Shown here: positions 40,921-49,663 of the stretch, one piece after another
How the letters are laid out: each line of letters starts with the position of its first letter
Position numbering within the stretch: the first letter of the stretch is position 1
Source of the DNA: Myxococcales bacterium
Lineage (GTDB): Bacteria; Myxococcota_A; Polyangia; Nannocystales; Nannocystaceae
Direction of reading: 5' to 3'
DNA length: 64,000 nt
NCBI GenBank assembly: GCA_020633295.1
Contig: JACKDW010000012.1
Location: 189,248-253,247, forward strand
Notes under the pieces: generated by a model
The model's input: the letters and a program-made list of their open reading frames with translations, nothing else
The model's database searches: none
What the model was told of the DNA's origin: nothing
Position numbers and translations under genes: made by a program

Positions 40921-43044
40921 ATGACACACCCTGCAGCCCGTTCGACTCCACGCCACAAGCTCGCCTCCACGGCGCTCCCTCTGCTCGCGGCGCTCGCCCT
41001 CGCGTGCGGTGACAGCGGCGAGACCAGCTCGACGAGCGACGGCGCGAGCGAGAGCGACGCGACCTCCGAAGGCGGCACCGACGGCACCGCCGGCACGACG
41101 ATCGAGACGTCAACGAGCGCGACGAACACCGACACGGACGGCACCACCACCGGCGAGCCGCTGCCGACGCCCGACGTCCCCGAGGGCTGCAACCCGGTGG
41201 CCTACGAGTCCGACTGCCTGCTGCCCTACCCGTCCGACGTGTTCCTCGTGACAGACATGGACATGCCCAACGGCGTGCGCGTCGAGCTCACGCCCGCGGC
41301 GACGCCGAAGACGATGGCGGACCAGCCCTACGACGTGTTCCAGTCGCACCCGGCGGACGGCTTCTCGGCCCACATGCCGATCATGGCGCTGTTCCCCGAG
41401 GGCGTCGACACGTCGAACCTCGTGTTTCACACCGACGGCGGCGACGCGACGCTCGACGCCTCCAGCGTGACGATCCTGCTCAACGCCGAGAGCGGCGAGC
41501 TGGTCCCGCACTGGGTCGAGCTCGACGCGATGGCGAGCGACGTCTCGCGCCAGGCGCTGATCGTGCGCCCGTTCGTGCGCCTCGACGACAGCACGCGCTA
41601 CATCGTCGCGTTCCAGGGCTTGATGTCCGCCGACGGCTCGCCGATCGCGGCGCCGCACGGCTTCGCGCACATCCTCGCGGGCGAGACCGAGGAGAACGCG
41701 GCGCTCGACGCCGTCGCGACGCGCTACGAGGAGCAGGTGTTCCCGGCGCTCGAGCAGGCCGGGGTCGCGCGCGACGGGCTGCAGCTCGCCTGGGACTTCA
41801 CGACGGCCTCCGAGGAGCGCAACACCCGTGACATGCTCGCGATCCGCTCACACCTCATGGGGCTGCTCGACAACTCCGGCCCCGCGATCGACATCAACGC
41901 GGTGAAGATCGACCCCAACGAGGACATCCACCTGCGCATCGAGGGCAAGTTCGAGGTCCCGCTCTACCTCGAGGCCGACGAGCCGATGGCGCGGCTGCAC
42001 CGCGACGGCGCCGGCAAGGTCGTGCCCAACGGCACGCACTGGGTCGACTTCACGCTGCAGGTCCCGAACTCCGCGTACCCCGAGGCCGAGGGCTTCACGC
42101 CGGCGCGCATCATCCAGTTCGGTCACGGCTTCTTCGGCCTGCGCGAGGAGATCAACTGGAGCGCGATGCGGGCGTTCTCGTCGGAGCGCGGCTTCATCAT
42201 GGTCTCGACCAACTGGGTCGGGATGGCCGAGCCCGATCAGCCCGCGGTCGTCGACTACATCGCCAACCACCCGTCGGACTCGTTCCTGTTCACGGACCGC
42301 CTGCACCAGGCCTTCGCCAACCAGATGGCGCTGAGCTACGCGATCAAGTTCTCGCTGCCGAAGGCGCCGGAGCTGCAGGCCTTCGACCAGCTGCTCTACG
42401 ACACCGAGCAGCTGTACTGGTACGGGATCAGCCAGGGCTCGATCTTCGGCCTGACCTTCCTGGCGCTCTCGCCGACCATCGAGAAGGCCGTGCTCAGCGT
42501 CGGCGGGGCGCCCTACACCCTGATGATGACGCGCTCGGGCACCTTCGCGGACCTGTTCAACGTCATCAAGTTCACGATCGGCAACGACCCGCTGACGATC
42601 CAGAAGTTCATCACGCTCTCGCAGCACACGCTCGACCGGGTCGACCCGATCTCGTACCTGCGGCACATCCTGCTCGATCCCTACGAGGGCAGCCCGTCGC
42701 GCAAGATCTTGTTCCAGTACGGGATCGGCGACCACTCGGTCAACAACCTCGCCAGCCACGTCGCGCTGCGCGCGACCGGCTTCGAGATGCTCGAGCCGAC
42801 CGCCGAGCAGCCGTACCTGGTCCCGAGCACAGCCGGCCCGGTCGACGGCTCCGCGGCCGTCGTCGTCGACTACAACCTCGACGTGCTGCCGGGCGTGTAC
42901 GCCGAGCTCCCCCCCGACGAGGAGCAGAACGACGTCCACGAGCAGGTGCGCCGCAACCCGAAGATCAAGGAGCAGATCGACGTGTTCCTGACGCCCGGCG
43001 GGAAGATCGAGAACTTCTGCGACGGGCCCTGCGACCCCGAGTAG
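40921..43044 (+). CDS. Alpha/beta-hydrolase-like surface lipoprotein
   Basis: A 707-residue protein. The signal STALPLLAALALACGDSG is lipidated and followed by about 55 linker residues. The N-terminal domain (CLLPYPSDVFLVTDMDMPNG, SAHMPIMALFPEGVDTSNLV, RQALIVRPFVRLDDSTRYIV) resembles the N-terminal domain of bacterial virulence-factor-type lipases. The second half has the nucleophile elbow WYGISQGSIFGLTF with Ser504, the oxyanion-type strand IIQFGHGFFGLREEINW, and a late KILFQYGIGDHSVNN bearing likely Asp and His residues. A lipase or esterase on the cell surface is the best guess; the substrate is unknown. Confidence 0.78.
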   Translation: MTHPAARSTPRHKLASTALPLLAALALACGDSGETSSTSDGASESDATSEGGTDGTAGTTIETSTSATNTDTDGTTTGEPLPTPDVPEGCNPVAYESDCLLPYPSDVFLVTDMDMPNGVRVELTPAATPKTMADQPYDVFQSHPADGFSAHMPIMALFPEGVDTSNLVFHTDGGDATLDASSVTILLNAESGELVPHWVELDAMASDVSRQALIVRPFVRLDDSTRYIVAFQGLMSADGSPIAAPHGFAHILAGETEENAALDAVATRYEEQVFPALEQAGVARDGLQLAWDFTTASEERNTRDMLAIRSHLMGLLDNSGPAIDINAVKIDPNEDIHLRIEGKFEVPLYLEADEPMARLHRDGAGKVVPNGTHWVDFTLQVPNSAYPEAEGFTPARIIQFGHGFFGLREEINWSAMRAFSSERGFIMVSTNWVGMAEPDQPAVVDYIANHPSDSFLFTDRLHQAFANQMALSYAIKFSLPKAPELQAFDQLLYDTEQLYWYGISQGSIFGLTFLALSPTIEKAVLSVGGAPYTLMMTRSGTFADLFNVIKFTIGNDPLTIQKFITLSQHTLDRVDPISYLRHILLDPYEGSPSRKILFQYGIGDHSVNNLASHVALRATGFEMLEPTAEQPYLVPSTAGPVDGSAAVVVDYNLDVLPGVYAELPPDEEQNDVHEQVRRNPKIKEQIDVFLTPGGKIENFCDGPCDPE

Positions 43045-43087
43045 TGCTCGGCGAGGTCCGCCGGCCGCCGCGCCGGCGGAGTCGGTC

Positions 43088-44131
43088 TCAGCCGAGCGCG
43101 AACGCGGCGTAGAGACGCTCGAGCAGCCAGTACGCCGCGACGCCGCCGATCCCGTGGAGCGCGAGCCCGCGGAGCTGGCGAGCGCGTGACGCCAAGCCCG
43201 TCGCGTTGATGAGCGCGCCCGCGAGCACGATCACCGCGACGAACGCGAGCTGGCCGAGCTCGACGCCGAGGTTGAACAGCAGCAGCGCGACCCACACCGC
43301 GCCGTCGGGCAGCCCGATCTCCGCGAGCGCGCCGGCGAAGCCGAAGCCGTGCACGAGCCCGCAGACGAACGCGACGACCCACGGCGCGCGCGCGGCCCCG
43401 GCGCGACGCTCTTCACCTGGCTCACGCGCCAGCTCGGCGGCGAGCAGCAGGATGCTCAGCGCGATGATCGCCTCGACCGCCGCGCCGACGACCCGCACGA
43501 GGCCGAGCGACGTGAGCGCGAGCGTGACGCTGTGCGCCAGCGTGAACGCGGTGATCGCGAGCAGCAGCGCCCGCCAGCGACCCCACGCGAGCGCGACGAG
43601 CGTGATGACGAACAGCAGGTGGTCGACGCCCGCGAGGATGTGCTGGACGCCGAGGCGGAGGTACTCGCGCCCGCTGCCGCCGGTCGCCGCGTCGCCGGAG
43701 GTCTTCGCGGTCACGTCGTCCGTCGCGATCCGCCAGCGCGGGCTCCCGGCTCGCAGGACGCGCGTCCGCGTCTCACCGCGCGCGAAGCGAGCGCGCGCGA
43801 TGACCTCGGTCCCGCTGTCCTCCAGGCCATGTACGCCGACCTCGAGCCCCTCGAGCCCCTGGGCGCCGCAGCGCAGCACCGCGCGCTCGCGTCGGACCGT
43901 CCGCGCCGGGTTGATCTCGACCGCGCGCTCCGCGCGCTCGCAGCTCGCGGGCAGCTCGAGCGTGAGGGGAAGCGGGGCGCCGCCGCCGAACGCGACGTTC
44001 CACTCGAGCTCGAGCGCGCCCCCCTGCCGCTCGCGCAGCTCGAGCAGCGACGGGCGCAGCTCGTGGGCGCTCGCCCGCGTCGACGCGCACACCACGAGCG
44101 CCAGCGCGGCCGCGATCAACCGCCGATTCAC
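43088..44131 (-). CDS. HupE/UreJ-family membrane protein
   Basis: A 347-residue protein from a GTG at 44131. A signal peptide (LIAAALALVVCASTRASA) is followed by HELRPSLLELRER and a periplasmic beta domain of about 140 residues. Then come HupE/UreJ-type helices: LGVQHILAGVDHLLFVITLVAL, AITAFTLAHSVTLALTSL, VVAFVCGLVHGFGFAGALAE, VELGQLAFVAVIVLAGAL, GIGGVAAYWLLERLYA. The His/Asp-rich first helix and HGFGF motif are thought to carry nickel or another metal ion in relatives. The start overlaps the stop of the upstream PpiC-like gene by four bases, a pairing seen widely in proteobacteria. Confidence 0.88.
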   Translation of the reverse strand: MNRRLIAAALALVVCASTRASAHELRPSLLELRERQGGALELEWNVAFGGGAPLPLTLELPASCERAERAVEINPARTVRRERAVLRCGAQGLEGLEVGVHGLEDSGTEVIARARFARGETRTRVLRAGSPRWRIATDDVTAKTSGDAATGGSGREYLRLGVQHILAGVDHLLFVITLVALAWGRWRALLLAITAFTLAHSVTLALTSLGLVRVVGAAVEAIIALSILLLAAELAREPGEERRAGAARAPWVVAFVCGLVHGFGFAGALAEIGLPDGAVWVALLLFNLGVELGQLAFVAVIVLAGALINATGLASRARQLRGLALHGIGGVAAYWLLERLYAAFALG

Positions 44132-45018
44132 TCGCGCCGCTCCCCGCCCGCGTCGCGGACCTCCTCGAGGACCTCCTCGAGGATTACCTCGTAGCGAGCC
44201 AAGCGCTGGCGGAGCTCCTCCTCCTGCGCGCGGGCGCGTCGCTCGGCGCGCCAGTCCGCGCGCGCCGCCTCGCGCACGTCCTCGAGCCGCGCCGGCGCGC
44301 CGGCGTCCCGCCGCGTGACGCGGACTACGTGCAGCCCGAAGCTCGAGGCGATCGGTCCGCGCCACGCGCCCGGCTCGAGCTCCAGCACGGCCGTCGCGAA
44401 CGCGGGCCCGAACAGCCGGCGGAGCTCGTCCTCGCTGCGCGCCGTGAACTCGCGCCCGTGGGCGAACGAGTCGCCGCCGGCGGACTCCGGCGACGCGCCG
44501 GCGTCGAGCAGGTCGAGGGCCGCCGCAGCGTCCTGCGCCGTAGCGTCGCCGCGCTGCGAGCGGGCGAAGAAGCGGTGCTCAAAGCTGACGCGCGCGGGCG
44601 ACCGATAGCGCTCCGGGTGCGCGCGCACCCACGCCTCGAGCTCGACGTCGGTCGGCTCCGGCGCGGTCGCGAGCTCCTCGATCACGAAGCGCATCTTCTG
44701 GGCGAGCCGGCGGCGGATCACGAGATCGCCGCGCTCGAGCCCGAGACGTCGGGCCTCGCGAACGAGCAGCTCCTCGCGCACGAAGGGCTCGACCGCCGCG
44801 CGCGTCTCAGCGCCGTCGGGGTCACGCCCGGTCCGTTGCCGCCACTCGTCGCGCGCCCGCGCGACCGCTTCGGCCGGGACGCGGAGCTCGTCTCGAGTGC
44901 CCGCGCGATCGTCGAGGGCGCCCGCGCGGACGAGCGCGCCGACGTAGATCAGCGCGCCGAGCAGCAGGAAGCGAATCAGCGGCTCGCGGAGCCAGCGTCG
45001 CGGCGCGGTCGTTCGCAC
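44128..45018 (-). CDS. Membrane-anchored PpiC-type peptidyl-prolyl isomerase
   Basis: About 296 residues from GTG 45018, chosen because it sits just before the single membrane helix (LREPLIRFLLLGALIYVGAL); the frame extends upstream to an ATG at 45132 without protein-like sequence. After a helical chaperone-like region (AVEPFVREELLVREARRLGL, LAQKMRFVIEEL) comes a parvulin domain (SPARVSFEHRFFAR, GDSFAHGREFTARSEDELRR, WRGPIASSFGLHVVRVTRR). It would help exported proteins fold; the coupled HupE-like protein is the obvious client. Confidence 0.85.
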   Translation of the reverse strand: MRTTAPRRWLREPLIRFLLLGALIYVGALVRAGALDDRAGTRDELRVPAEAVARARDEWRQRTGRDPDGAETRAAVEPFVREELLVREARRLGLERGDLVIRRRLAQKMRFVIEELATAPEPTDVELEAWVRAHPERYRSPARVSFEHRFFARSQRGDATAQDAAAALDLLDAGASPESAGGDSFAHGREFTARSEDELRRLFGPAFATAVLELEPGAWRGPIASSFGLHVVRVTRRDAGAPARLEDVREAARADWRAERRARAQEEELRQRLARYEVILEEVLEEVRDAGGERRE

Positions 45019-45098
45019 CCGCAACCCATGACACAGATGCGTCGCGCGTTCCAGGTCGCGAGCGCCTCCTAGCGAGAGCCCAGACGAGCGCCGTCGCA

Positions 45099-45120
45099 GC
45101 GATTTCTTTTTAAAAATCGC
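45099..45120. terminator. AT-rich hairpin between the PpiC-like gene and the E1-like gene
   Basis: GCGATTT and AAATCGC flank an 8-base T/A-rich loop. It lies 44 bases beyond the E1-like stop codon and upstream of the PpiC-like gene. It may end the ubiquitin-like operon or belong to the promoter of the next gene. Confidence 0.35.
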
Positions 45121-45163
45121 CCGGGCGCGCACGTGTCGCGTGGCGCCCGGACGTCTCCGCGGC

Positions 45164-45745
45164 TCAGACCGCCATCAACCCGCCGGGGTGGATGTGGTAG
45201 CTCAGGCGCGTCCCGTCCTTGAGGAAGCGCTGAATCACCCCGGTCATGCGCGCCGCGACCGTGGCGATAAACGGCAGGTGCTCGCCGTCCTCACACGTCG
45301 CCTGGCCCTCGCCGCCGCCGTCGATCGCGAACTCCTCGCGCCACATAATGCGCGCGTAGGCGCCGTCCGGCGCGAGCGCACCGTGCACGCAGGGGAGCGC
45401 GAGCTGCTCGGCGGACGTCTGGATCAGCTGACGCGTCGGCGCGTTGTCGACGCAGTCGACGACGAGCGCGGCCTCGCGGAGCAGCTCGCCGACGTTGTCC
45501 TCGGTCAGCCGGTGCGGGCACACGTCGAGCCGCGCGCCGAACAGGCCCTGCATGGCCTGCCCGAGCGCCTGCGCCTTGTTGCGACCCACGCCCATGCGCG
45601 AGTGGAACTGCGACAGGGTGTTCTTGCGCTCGACGCGATCGAAGTCGACCACGGTGAAGCGAACGGGCAGGTTGCGCCCGAACAGGACCACGTGGGAGCC
45701 GAGCGCGCCCACGCCGACGATGACGATTTGCGGGTTGCTGTTCAT
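45164..45745 (-). CDS. ThiF/E1-like adenylating enzyme of a ubiquitin-like system
   Basis: A 193-residue protein, short for the family and lacking extra domains. It has the nucleotide-binding GVGALGS (residues 11-17), the strand TVVDFDRVERKNTLSQ with D34/D36, R40, N42 and Q46, K57 in GRNKAQAL, and DCVDNAPTR at 97-104. These are the ATP and adenylate contacts of E1/MoeB/ThiF enzymes. C151 in the TCEDGEHLP segment is the candidate thioester cysteine. It is the last gene of a five-gene minus-strand cluster, 45 bases after the ubiquitin-like gene, whose C-terminal glycine is its likely substrate. Confidence 0.88.
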   Translation of the reverse strand: MNSNPQIVIVGVGALGSHVVLFGRNLPVRFTVVDFDRVERKNTLSQFHSRMGVGRNKAQALGQAMQGLFGARLDVCPHRLTEDNVGELLREAALVVDCVDNAPTRQLIQTSAEQLALPCVHGALAPDGAYARIMWREEFAIDGGGEGQATCEDGEHLPFIATVAARMTGVIQRFLKDGTRLSYHIHPGGLMAV

Positions 45746-45790
45746 GGTTCGCAGTCCTCTCGAGTCAGGGAGCGGGCCTCCGCTCGCGGC

Positions 45791-46060
45791 TCAGCCGAAG
45801 GGGGTCTTCGGGCGCAGGAAGATCCGGTTGTGCGGCGCGTTCACGCCCGCCGGGAAGCGATCGACGACGAAGTTCTGGAGGTCGACGCGGCCGCGCGTGC
45901 GGATGCCGGCGACCGAGTCGCCCGCGAGCGCCTCGGCGACCCACTCCTTGATCTCGCGGTCGCTCGCGTCGTAGGGGACGGGCTCGAGCAGGTCGCCGTT
46001 CTGGCCGCGCCAGGTGACGTTGACGCGCGCCTCGTGGGGAAGGATTCGGTAGTTGTTCAT
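45791..46060 (-). CDS. Small ubiquitin-like protein with C-terminal glycine
   Basis: An 89-residue protein with a good ribosome site (AAGGAGCG, 6 bases before ATG). Predicted beta strands VNVTWRGQNG and VPYDASDREIKEWVAEALAG (helix) followed by DLQNFVVDRF and NRIFLRPKTPFG suit a beta-grasp fold, and the chain ends in Phe-Gly, ready for C-terminal adenylation without processing. Sequence alone would not prove a ubiquitin relative; the call rests on size, the terminal glycine, and its place between a JAMM peptidase and an E1-like enzyme. PRTRC protein C in plasmid cassettes has a comparable position. Confidence 0.7.
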   Translation of the reverse strand: MNNYRILPHEARVNVTWRGQNGDLLEPVPYDASDREIKEWVAEALAGDSVAGIRTRGRVDLQNFVVDRFPAGVNAPHNRIFLRPKTPFG

Positions 46061-46119
46061 GATGTCGCTCCTTCGCGCTCGTGACTCCGCGCGGAGGCGG
46101 ACGAGCGCGCATGTTGTGT

Positions 46120-46545
46120 TCAAGGGGTCAGGTTTTCGGTGATGCTCTTTGCAACTCCCGGGCCGTCCGGCGTGAAGCCCGAGCGCGCCCGCAGCTCGTC
46201 GAGCCAGGGCGGTTGTTCGACGAGCAGCGGGACGCGCTCGTAGTCCAGGGAATAGGGCCCGCGCCAGACGAAGCAACGAAGCTGATCGCCCGTCGCGATC
46301 CACCAGCGGAGGCGCACGCCGAGCCCGAGCTCGCACGCGTCGAAGGTCGTCAAGTCCGTGCCCGAGGGCGCGGGCGCGCCCACGCCCGGGTGCGTGTGCG
46401 CGACGCCGACGAGCTGGTCGCGAAGCTCCCACATGGTCTCCCACAGCGCGCGCGAGTCCGGCAGGCTCACGACAGTGCGGCCGACGGGCGCGTGCCAGTG
46501 CAGCACGTCGCCCGCCGCGCCGATCAGGGCGGCGGTCTCTAGCAT
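46120..46545 (-). CDS. JAMM/JAB-domain metallo-isopeptidase
   Basis: A 141-residue protein with a strong ribosome site (AGGAGGAACGAG) before the ATG. It carries the complete JAMM zinc motif: H50-T-H52-P, seven residues, S61-x-x-D64 (VAHTHPGVGAPAPSGTDL). Prokaryotic JAMM proteins cleave ubiquitin-like modifiers from their targets or trim their C-termini. The upstream glutamate of the motif was not placed with certainty. It is 59 bases ahead of the ubiquitin-like gene. Comparable to PRTRC protein A, but the partner genes here differ. Confidence 0.88.
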   Translation of the reverse strand: MLETAALIGAAGDVLHWHAPVGRTVVSLPDSRALWETMWELRDQLVGVAHTHPGVGAPAPSGTDLTTFDACELGLGVRLRWWIATGDQLRCFVWRGPYSLDYERVPLLVEQPPWLDELRARSGFTPDGPGVAKSITENLTP

Positions 46546-46582
46546 GGTCTCGTTCCTCCTGTCCTGTGATACGCGCCCGCGC

Positions 46583-47536
46583 TCACACGCGTCGAAACAC
46601 GTGCAGCACGCCGCGGCGCATGGCCTCGTCGATGACGGCGGGCAGCGACTCGAGCGTGAAGCGGTCGTCGCCGCGCTCGCCGGTCGCGTGGTTGATGAGA
46701 CAGACGCCCGCGTCGATGACCCGCAGCGTCTCGGCGTGCACGACGCACTCGAAGCGGCGCTGCTTGAAGCGAAACTGCACCACCTTCTCGCCGCGGCGCA
46801 CGTTGTCGCGGTGATCGAGCAGCTCGGCGCCCGAGACCGCGAGCGCGGCCTTGGCCGCCGTGCCGAAGTCACGACGCGCGAGCACGCGACGGCCGTGCGC
46901 GTGACGCTCGGCCTCGTTGTACAGCTCCAGCAGCCGACGCTGCTCGGCCGCGCGCGCGCGCTCCTCGGCCTCGAGCTCGGCCATGAGCGCCGCCTCGGCC
47001 GCGCGCGCCTCCTCGGCCGCGCGGCGCTGCGTGAGCCACACGAACGCGAGCTGCAGCGCCGGCGTCACGCCGGCGATGTCGTCGATCGAGTCCTTTCGGT
47101 CCTGCCAGGCCTCGAGCACCTCCTGCTCCGGTCCCTGCGGGAATTCCTGTCGCACGTAGATCAGGCGCGCGTCGGCGCGACGCACCGCGAGCGCGCGCGC
47201 GAAGCGATCGAGGCCGGGCTCGGCGAGCCAGACCTGCTCGGTCTGCTCGAACACCGCGCGCGGATCGACGCGCACGGCCGCCTGATCCGCGATCATGCGA
47301 TCGCCGACGAGGTAGCCGCGCACGACCTCGCGACCGCGCTCGTAGTCAAGATCGAGCGCGTCCGCCTCGACCCAGCGCGCGTTGCGACCGCCGCCGAGCG
47401 AGAAGCGATGCCAGCCGAGCTCGGGCGGCAGCGCGCCGCGGATCGTCAAGCGCCGCGCGCGGTCGAAGATCGTGCGCCCGCCCAGCCACGGCAGGACGCG
47501 CTCATCGTGGGTCGCGAGTAGCTGATTCCAGGACAT
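46583..47536 (-). CDS. Unknown protein encoded between Ro60-like and JAMM genes
   Basis: A 317-residue cytoplasmic protein starting MSWNQLLATHDERVLPWLGG. The N-terminal 150 residues form an unrecognised domain (FSLGGGRNARWVEADALDLD). A charged coiled coil occupies about residues 170-215 (AAEEARAAEAALMAELEAEE). The C-terminal 100 residues are a beta-rich domain, FKQRRFECVVHAETLRVIDA then GVCLINHATGERGDDRFTLE, that also lacks a known name to me. Conserved-looking acidic and His residues there could be catalytic. Its fixed place in the cluster makes it a candidate E2-like, adaptor or target protein. PRTRC protein B is a possible distant comparison but I cannot support homology. Confidence 0.7.
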   Translation of the reverse strand: MSWNQLLATHDERVLPWLGGRTIFDRARRLTIRGALPPELGWHRFSLGGGRNARWVEADALDLDYERGREVVRGYLVGDRMIADQAAVRVDPRAVFEQTEQVWLAEPGLDRFARALAVRRADARLIYVRQEFPQGPEQEVLEAWQDRKDSIDDIAGVTPALQLAFVWLTQRRAAEEARAAEAALMAELEAEERARAAEQRRLLELYNEAERHAHGRRVLARRDFGTAAKAALAVSGAELLDHRDNVRRGEKVVQFRFKQRRFECVVHAETLRVIDAGVCLINHATGERGDDRFTLESLPAVIDEAMRRGVLHVFRRV

Positions 47537-47588
47537 CTCAATCACCTGCTCGTAAAGACAGCAACACCCGTGCCAGGCCGCAGCAGCA

Positions 47589-47616
47589 GCGCCCCCGCTC
47601 CGAGGAGCGGGGGCGC
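47589..47616 (-). terminator. Perfect 12-bp hairpin in the gap between Ro60-like gene and the next gene
   Basis: GCGCCCCCGCTC and its complement with a 4-base loop, 16 bases after the Ro60-like stop. There is no U-tract. It may partly terminate or stabilise the upstream message, setting different levels for the RNA-binding protein and the ubiquitin-like genes. Confidence 0.5.
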
Positions 47617-47631
47617 CCGGTGAACGCCGGC

Positions 47632-49521
47632 TCACGCCGCCCAGACGGGCTTGAGCAGCAGCGGCGTCTTGAGGATGGTCTCGACCAGCGAGTCGCGCGG
47701 CTTCGCGGCCGCCTGGTTCGCGCGCGCGCCGACCGGGGTCGAGGCGATCAGGCGGCGGAGCGTGCGGCTCACCGCGTAGGCGTCGCTGAACATGTCCTCC
47801 TCGATGCGGAAGCACGGGATCGCCAGGTTGCGGGCGGTGTCCTCGACGGCGCGGTTGCTGGCGAAGCCAGCGGGCGCGACGTAGAGGAAGCCGAAGGCCA
47901 CCGGGTCGAGCCCCGAGGACTTCACGGCCTCGGTGAAGGTGCCGTACTGCTGCTGGTCACCCACGAAGATGAACAGCGCGTCCTCGTCCGGCCCCTTGGG
48001 GTGACGCACGAACACGTCGCGGATCGCCGCGCCGTGGTTCGTCCCGCCGCCCGCGCGGAAGCCCTTGAAGGCGTGCTCCACGCCCTTGGCGGACGGGTGG
48101 CGGATCGTCACCTCACGCGCCGAGGTGTTGAACACCGCGACGGTGAGCTTGTCGAGCGGGAAGCCCTGGAGGAACTTGGTGAGGTACCCCTTCGCCTTCT
48201 CGATCGCGTGACCCATGGAGGCCGAGATGTCGACCGCGACGTAGACCCGAAGCCCGCGCACGTCCTCGGCGACCGCCTTCTTGAGCGCGTTGTCGGCCGC
48301 GTCCTGCAGCTTCTCGGCGACCTTCTTGCCGCGTACGCGCTCGGCGATGTGCGCCGCACGCTGGTCCTCGGCCTTCTCCGTCGCCGCGATCCAGCGCTCG
48401 CTGACGCAGGGGACATCGAGCAGGTCGAGGTCCTCGAGCGTCGGCGTCAGGATGATCAGGTCCGAGTCGGAGAGGCAGCCGGCCTCCACCGCCGCGGCCA
48501 CGATCGCCCGCGTCAGCCCGATCTCTGCGGGCAGGAGGCCCACGAGACGCTTGTAGTTCGGGCGGGTCTGCACGATCCGCTCGCAGATCTGCGCCTCGCT
48601 GAGGCCGATCCACGACTCCGCCGCCACGACCGCCGCGCCGATCGAGATCGAGCGGCGGCCGTCGTCGGACTGCTTCTGCTTCCAGCGCAGCAGCTCGAAG
48701 AAGCGCGGCGTGAGCGGCTTGTAGCCGACGCGACGCGCCAGCTTCATGACCGTGGTCTTGAAGCCCGCGCGCATGAGCCCCTGCAGCAAGCGGGGGTTCT
48801 GCTCGCGGTGGCGGAGCCAGCGGGTCACGGCCTTGTGGTAGCGACCCATGGGCGGCTTGCGAGCCGAGCGGCCGAAGCCGAGCGCGCGGTTGAGCCGCGC
48901 GACGCCCGGGAGCGCGAGCAGGTCGCCCACGCGCAGCAGCAGCTTCGGGTTGAGGTCTCGGCTGTCGCGACGACGCAGGAGGCACATCGCCTCGCCGACG
49001 GCGCGGAAGTCGTCGTCGTGGAACAGCAGCTCGCCGTCCTCGACGACCGGGTCGCCGCAGCGGCTCTGCACGAGCATCAAGGCCGCGAGCGCGACCTTGA
49101 GGTCCCGGTGCTCCTGCACGAAGGACCACGACGCCCAGCGCGCCGCGAACTCGTTGTCGAGCTTCCAGACCTCCACGATCTGGCTGTACAGCCAGGTCGC
49201 GGCCTCCGGGAACAGGCCCGGCGCGCGGTACTCCGCGACCGTCTGCCCGTGGACCGTGACGCGCCCGTCGCCCTCCAGCTTACCGACGCGGGTCTGCACC
49301 GTCTTGCGCTTGCGCGGCCCGCCCTTGTCGAGGCGGTAGACGACGTCCTCGCGGCGCGTCGCCGGGTGCCAGCGCACGCCGATCAGCGAGCCGCGATCGC
49401 GCGTGACGATGCCGGGGCGGTTGTGCACGATGTGGTCGTTGAAGGTCAGCAGCGTCTCGATGATGCGCTCGGCCGGACCCAGTGACTCGACGCGCTGCGG
49501 GTTCAGGATGTGCTTCGTCAT
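47632..49521 (-). CDS. Ro60/TROVE-like RNA-binding protein with C-terminal von Willebrand A domain
   Basis: A 629-residue protein. Residues about 100-400 are helical repeats (GRYHKAVTRWLRHREQNPRL, MKLARRVGYKPLTPRFFELL, ICERIVQTRPNYKRLVGLLP, GLTRAIVAAAVEAGCLSDSD), rich in Arg/Lys, in the position of the TROVE HEAT-like ring. The C-terminal 210 residues are a vWA domain with MIDAS motif DISAS at 431-435, GGGTNHG at 491-497 and DALFIFVGDQQ. The TROVE-vWA order is that of Ro60/Rsr; the helical part is divergent, so the family name is likely but not certain. An array of tRNA-like RNAs ends about 140 bases upstream of its ATG, with a terminator between. In other bacteria Ro proteins bind Y RNAs encoded next to them and work with exonucleases in RNA quality control. 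Confidence 0.72.
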   Translation of the reverse strand: MTKHILNPQRVESLGPAERIIETLLTFNDHIVHNRPGIVTRDRGSLIGVRWHPATRREDVVYRLDKGGPRKRKTVQTRVGKLEGDGRVTVHGQTVAEYRAPGLFPEAATWLYSQIVEVWKLDNEFAARWASWSFVQEHRDLKVALAALMLVQSRCGDPVVEDGELLFHDDDFRAVGEAMCLLRRRDSRDLNPKLLLRVGDLLALPGVARLNRALGFGRSARKPPMGRYHKAVTRWLRHREQNPRLLQGLMRAGFKTTVMKLARRVGYKPLTPRFFELLRWKQKQSDDGRRSISIGAAVVAAESWIGLSEAQICERIVQTRPNYKRLVGLLPAEIGLTRAIVAAAVEAGCLSDSDLIILTPTLEDLDLLDVPCVSERWIAATEKAEDQRAAHIAERVRGKKVAEKLQDAADNALKKAVAEDVRGLRVYVAVDISASMGHAIEKAKGYLTKFLQGFPLDKLTVAVFNTSAREVTIRHPSAKGVEHAFKGFRAGGGTNHGAAIRDVFVRHPKGPDEDALFIFVGDQQQYGTFTEAVKSSGLDPVAFGFLYVAPAGFASNRAVEDTARNLAIPCFRIEEDMFSDAYAVSRTLRRLIASTPVGARANQAAAKPRDSLVETILKTPLLLKPVWAA

Positions 49522-49541
49522 GGCGTGTTGCTCCCGTCACG

Positions 49542-49567
49542 AAAAACCCCCGCGGGGTCGCGGGGGC
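49542..49567 (-). terminator. Intrinsic terminator between the RNA array and the Ro60-like gene
   Basis: Read on the minus strand: an 8-bp stem (CCCCCGCG / CGCGGGGG), a short loop, then TTTTT. It lies 21 bases before the ATG of the Ro60-like gene, so it ends most transcripts of the RNA array and would let a minority read through into the protein genes. Confidence 0.8.
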
Positions 49568-49663
49568 GAGTGTTGTGGGACTGTTCGCCGCGGGCTCGTC
49601 GGCCTGGCCCTCGCGGGCGGCCCGACGTCGCGGGCGAGGGAGAGGTCTCGCTGCTCGAGTCGA

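Noticed and set aside
45164..46545. Naming the E1-JAMM-Ubl genes as a PRTRC cassette
   Set aside because: The ParB-like and other PRTRC genes are absent and the partners are a Ro60-like protein and tRNA-like RNAs, so the name would mislead.
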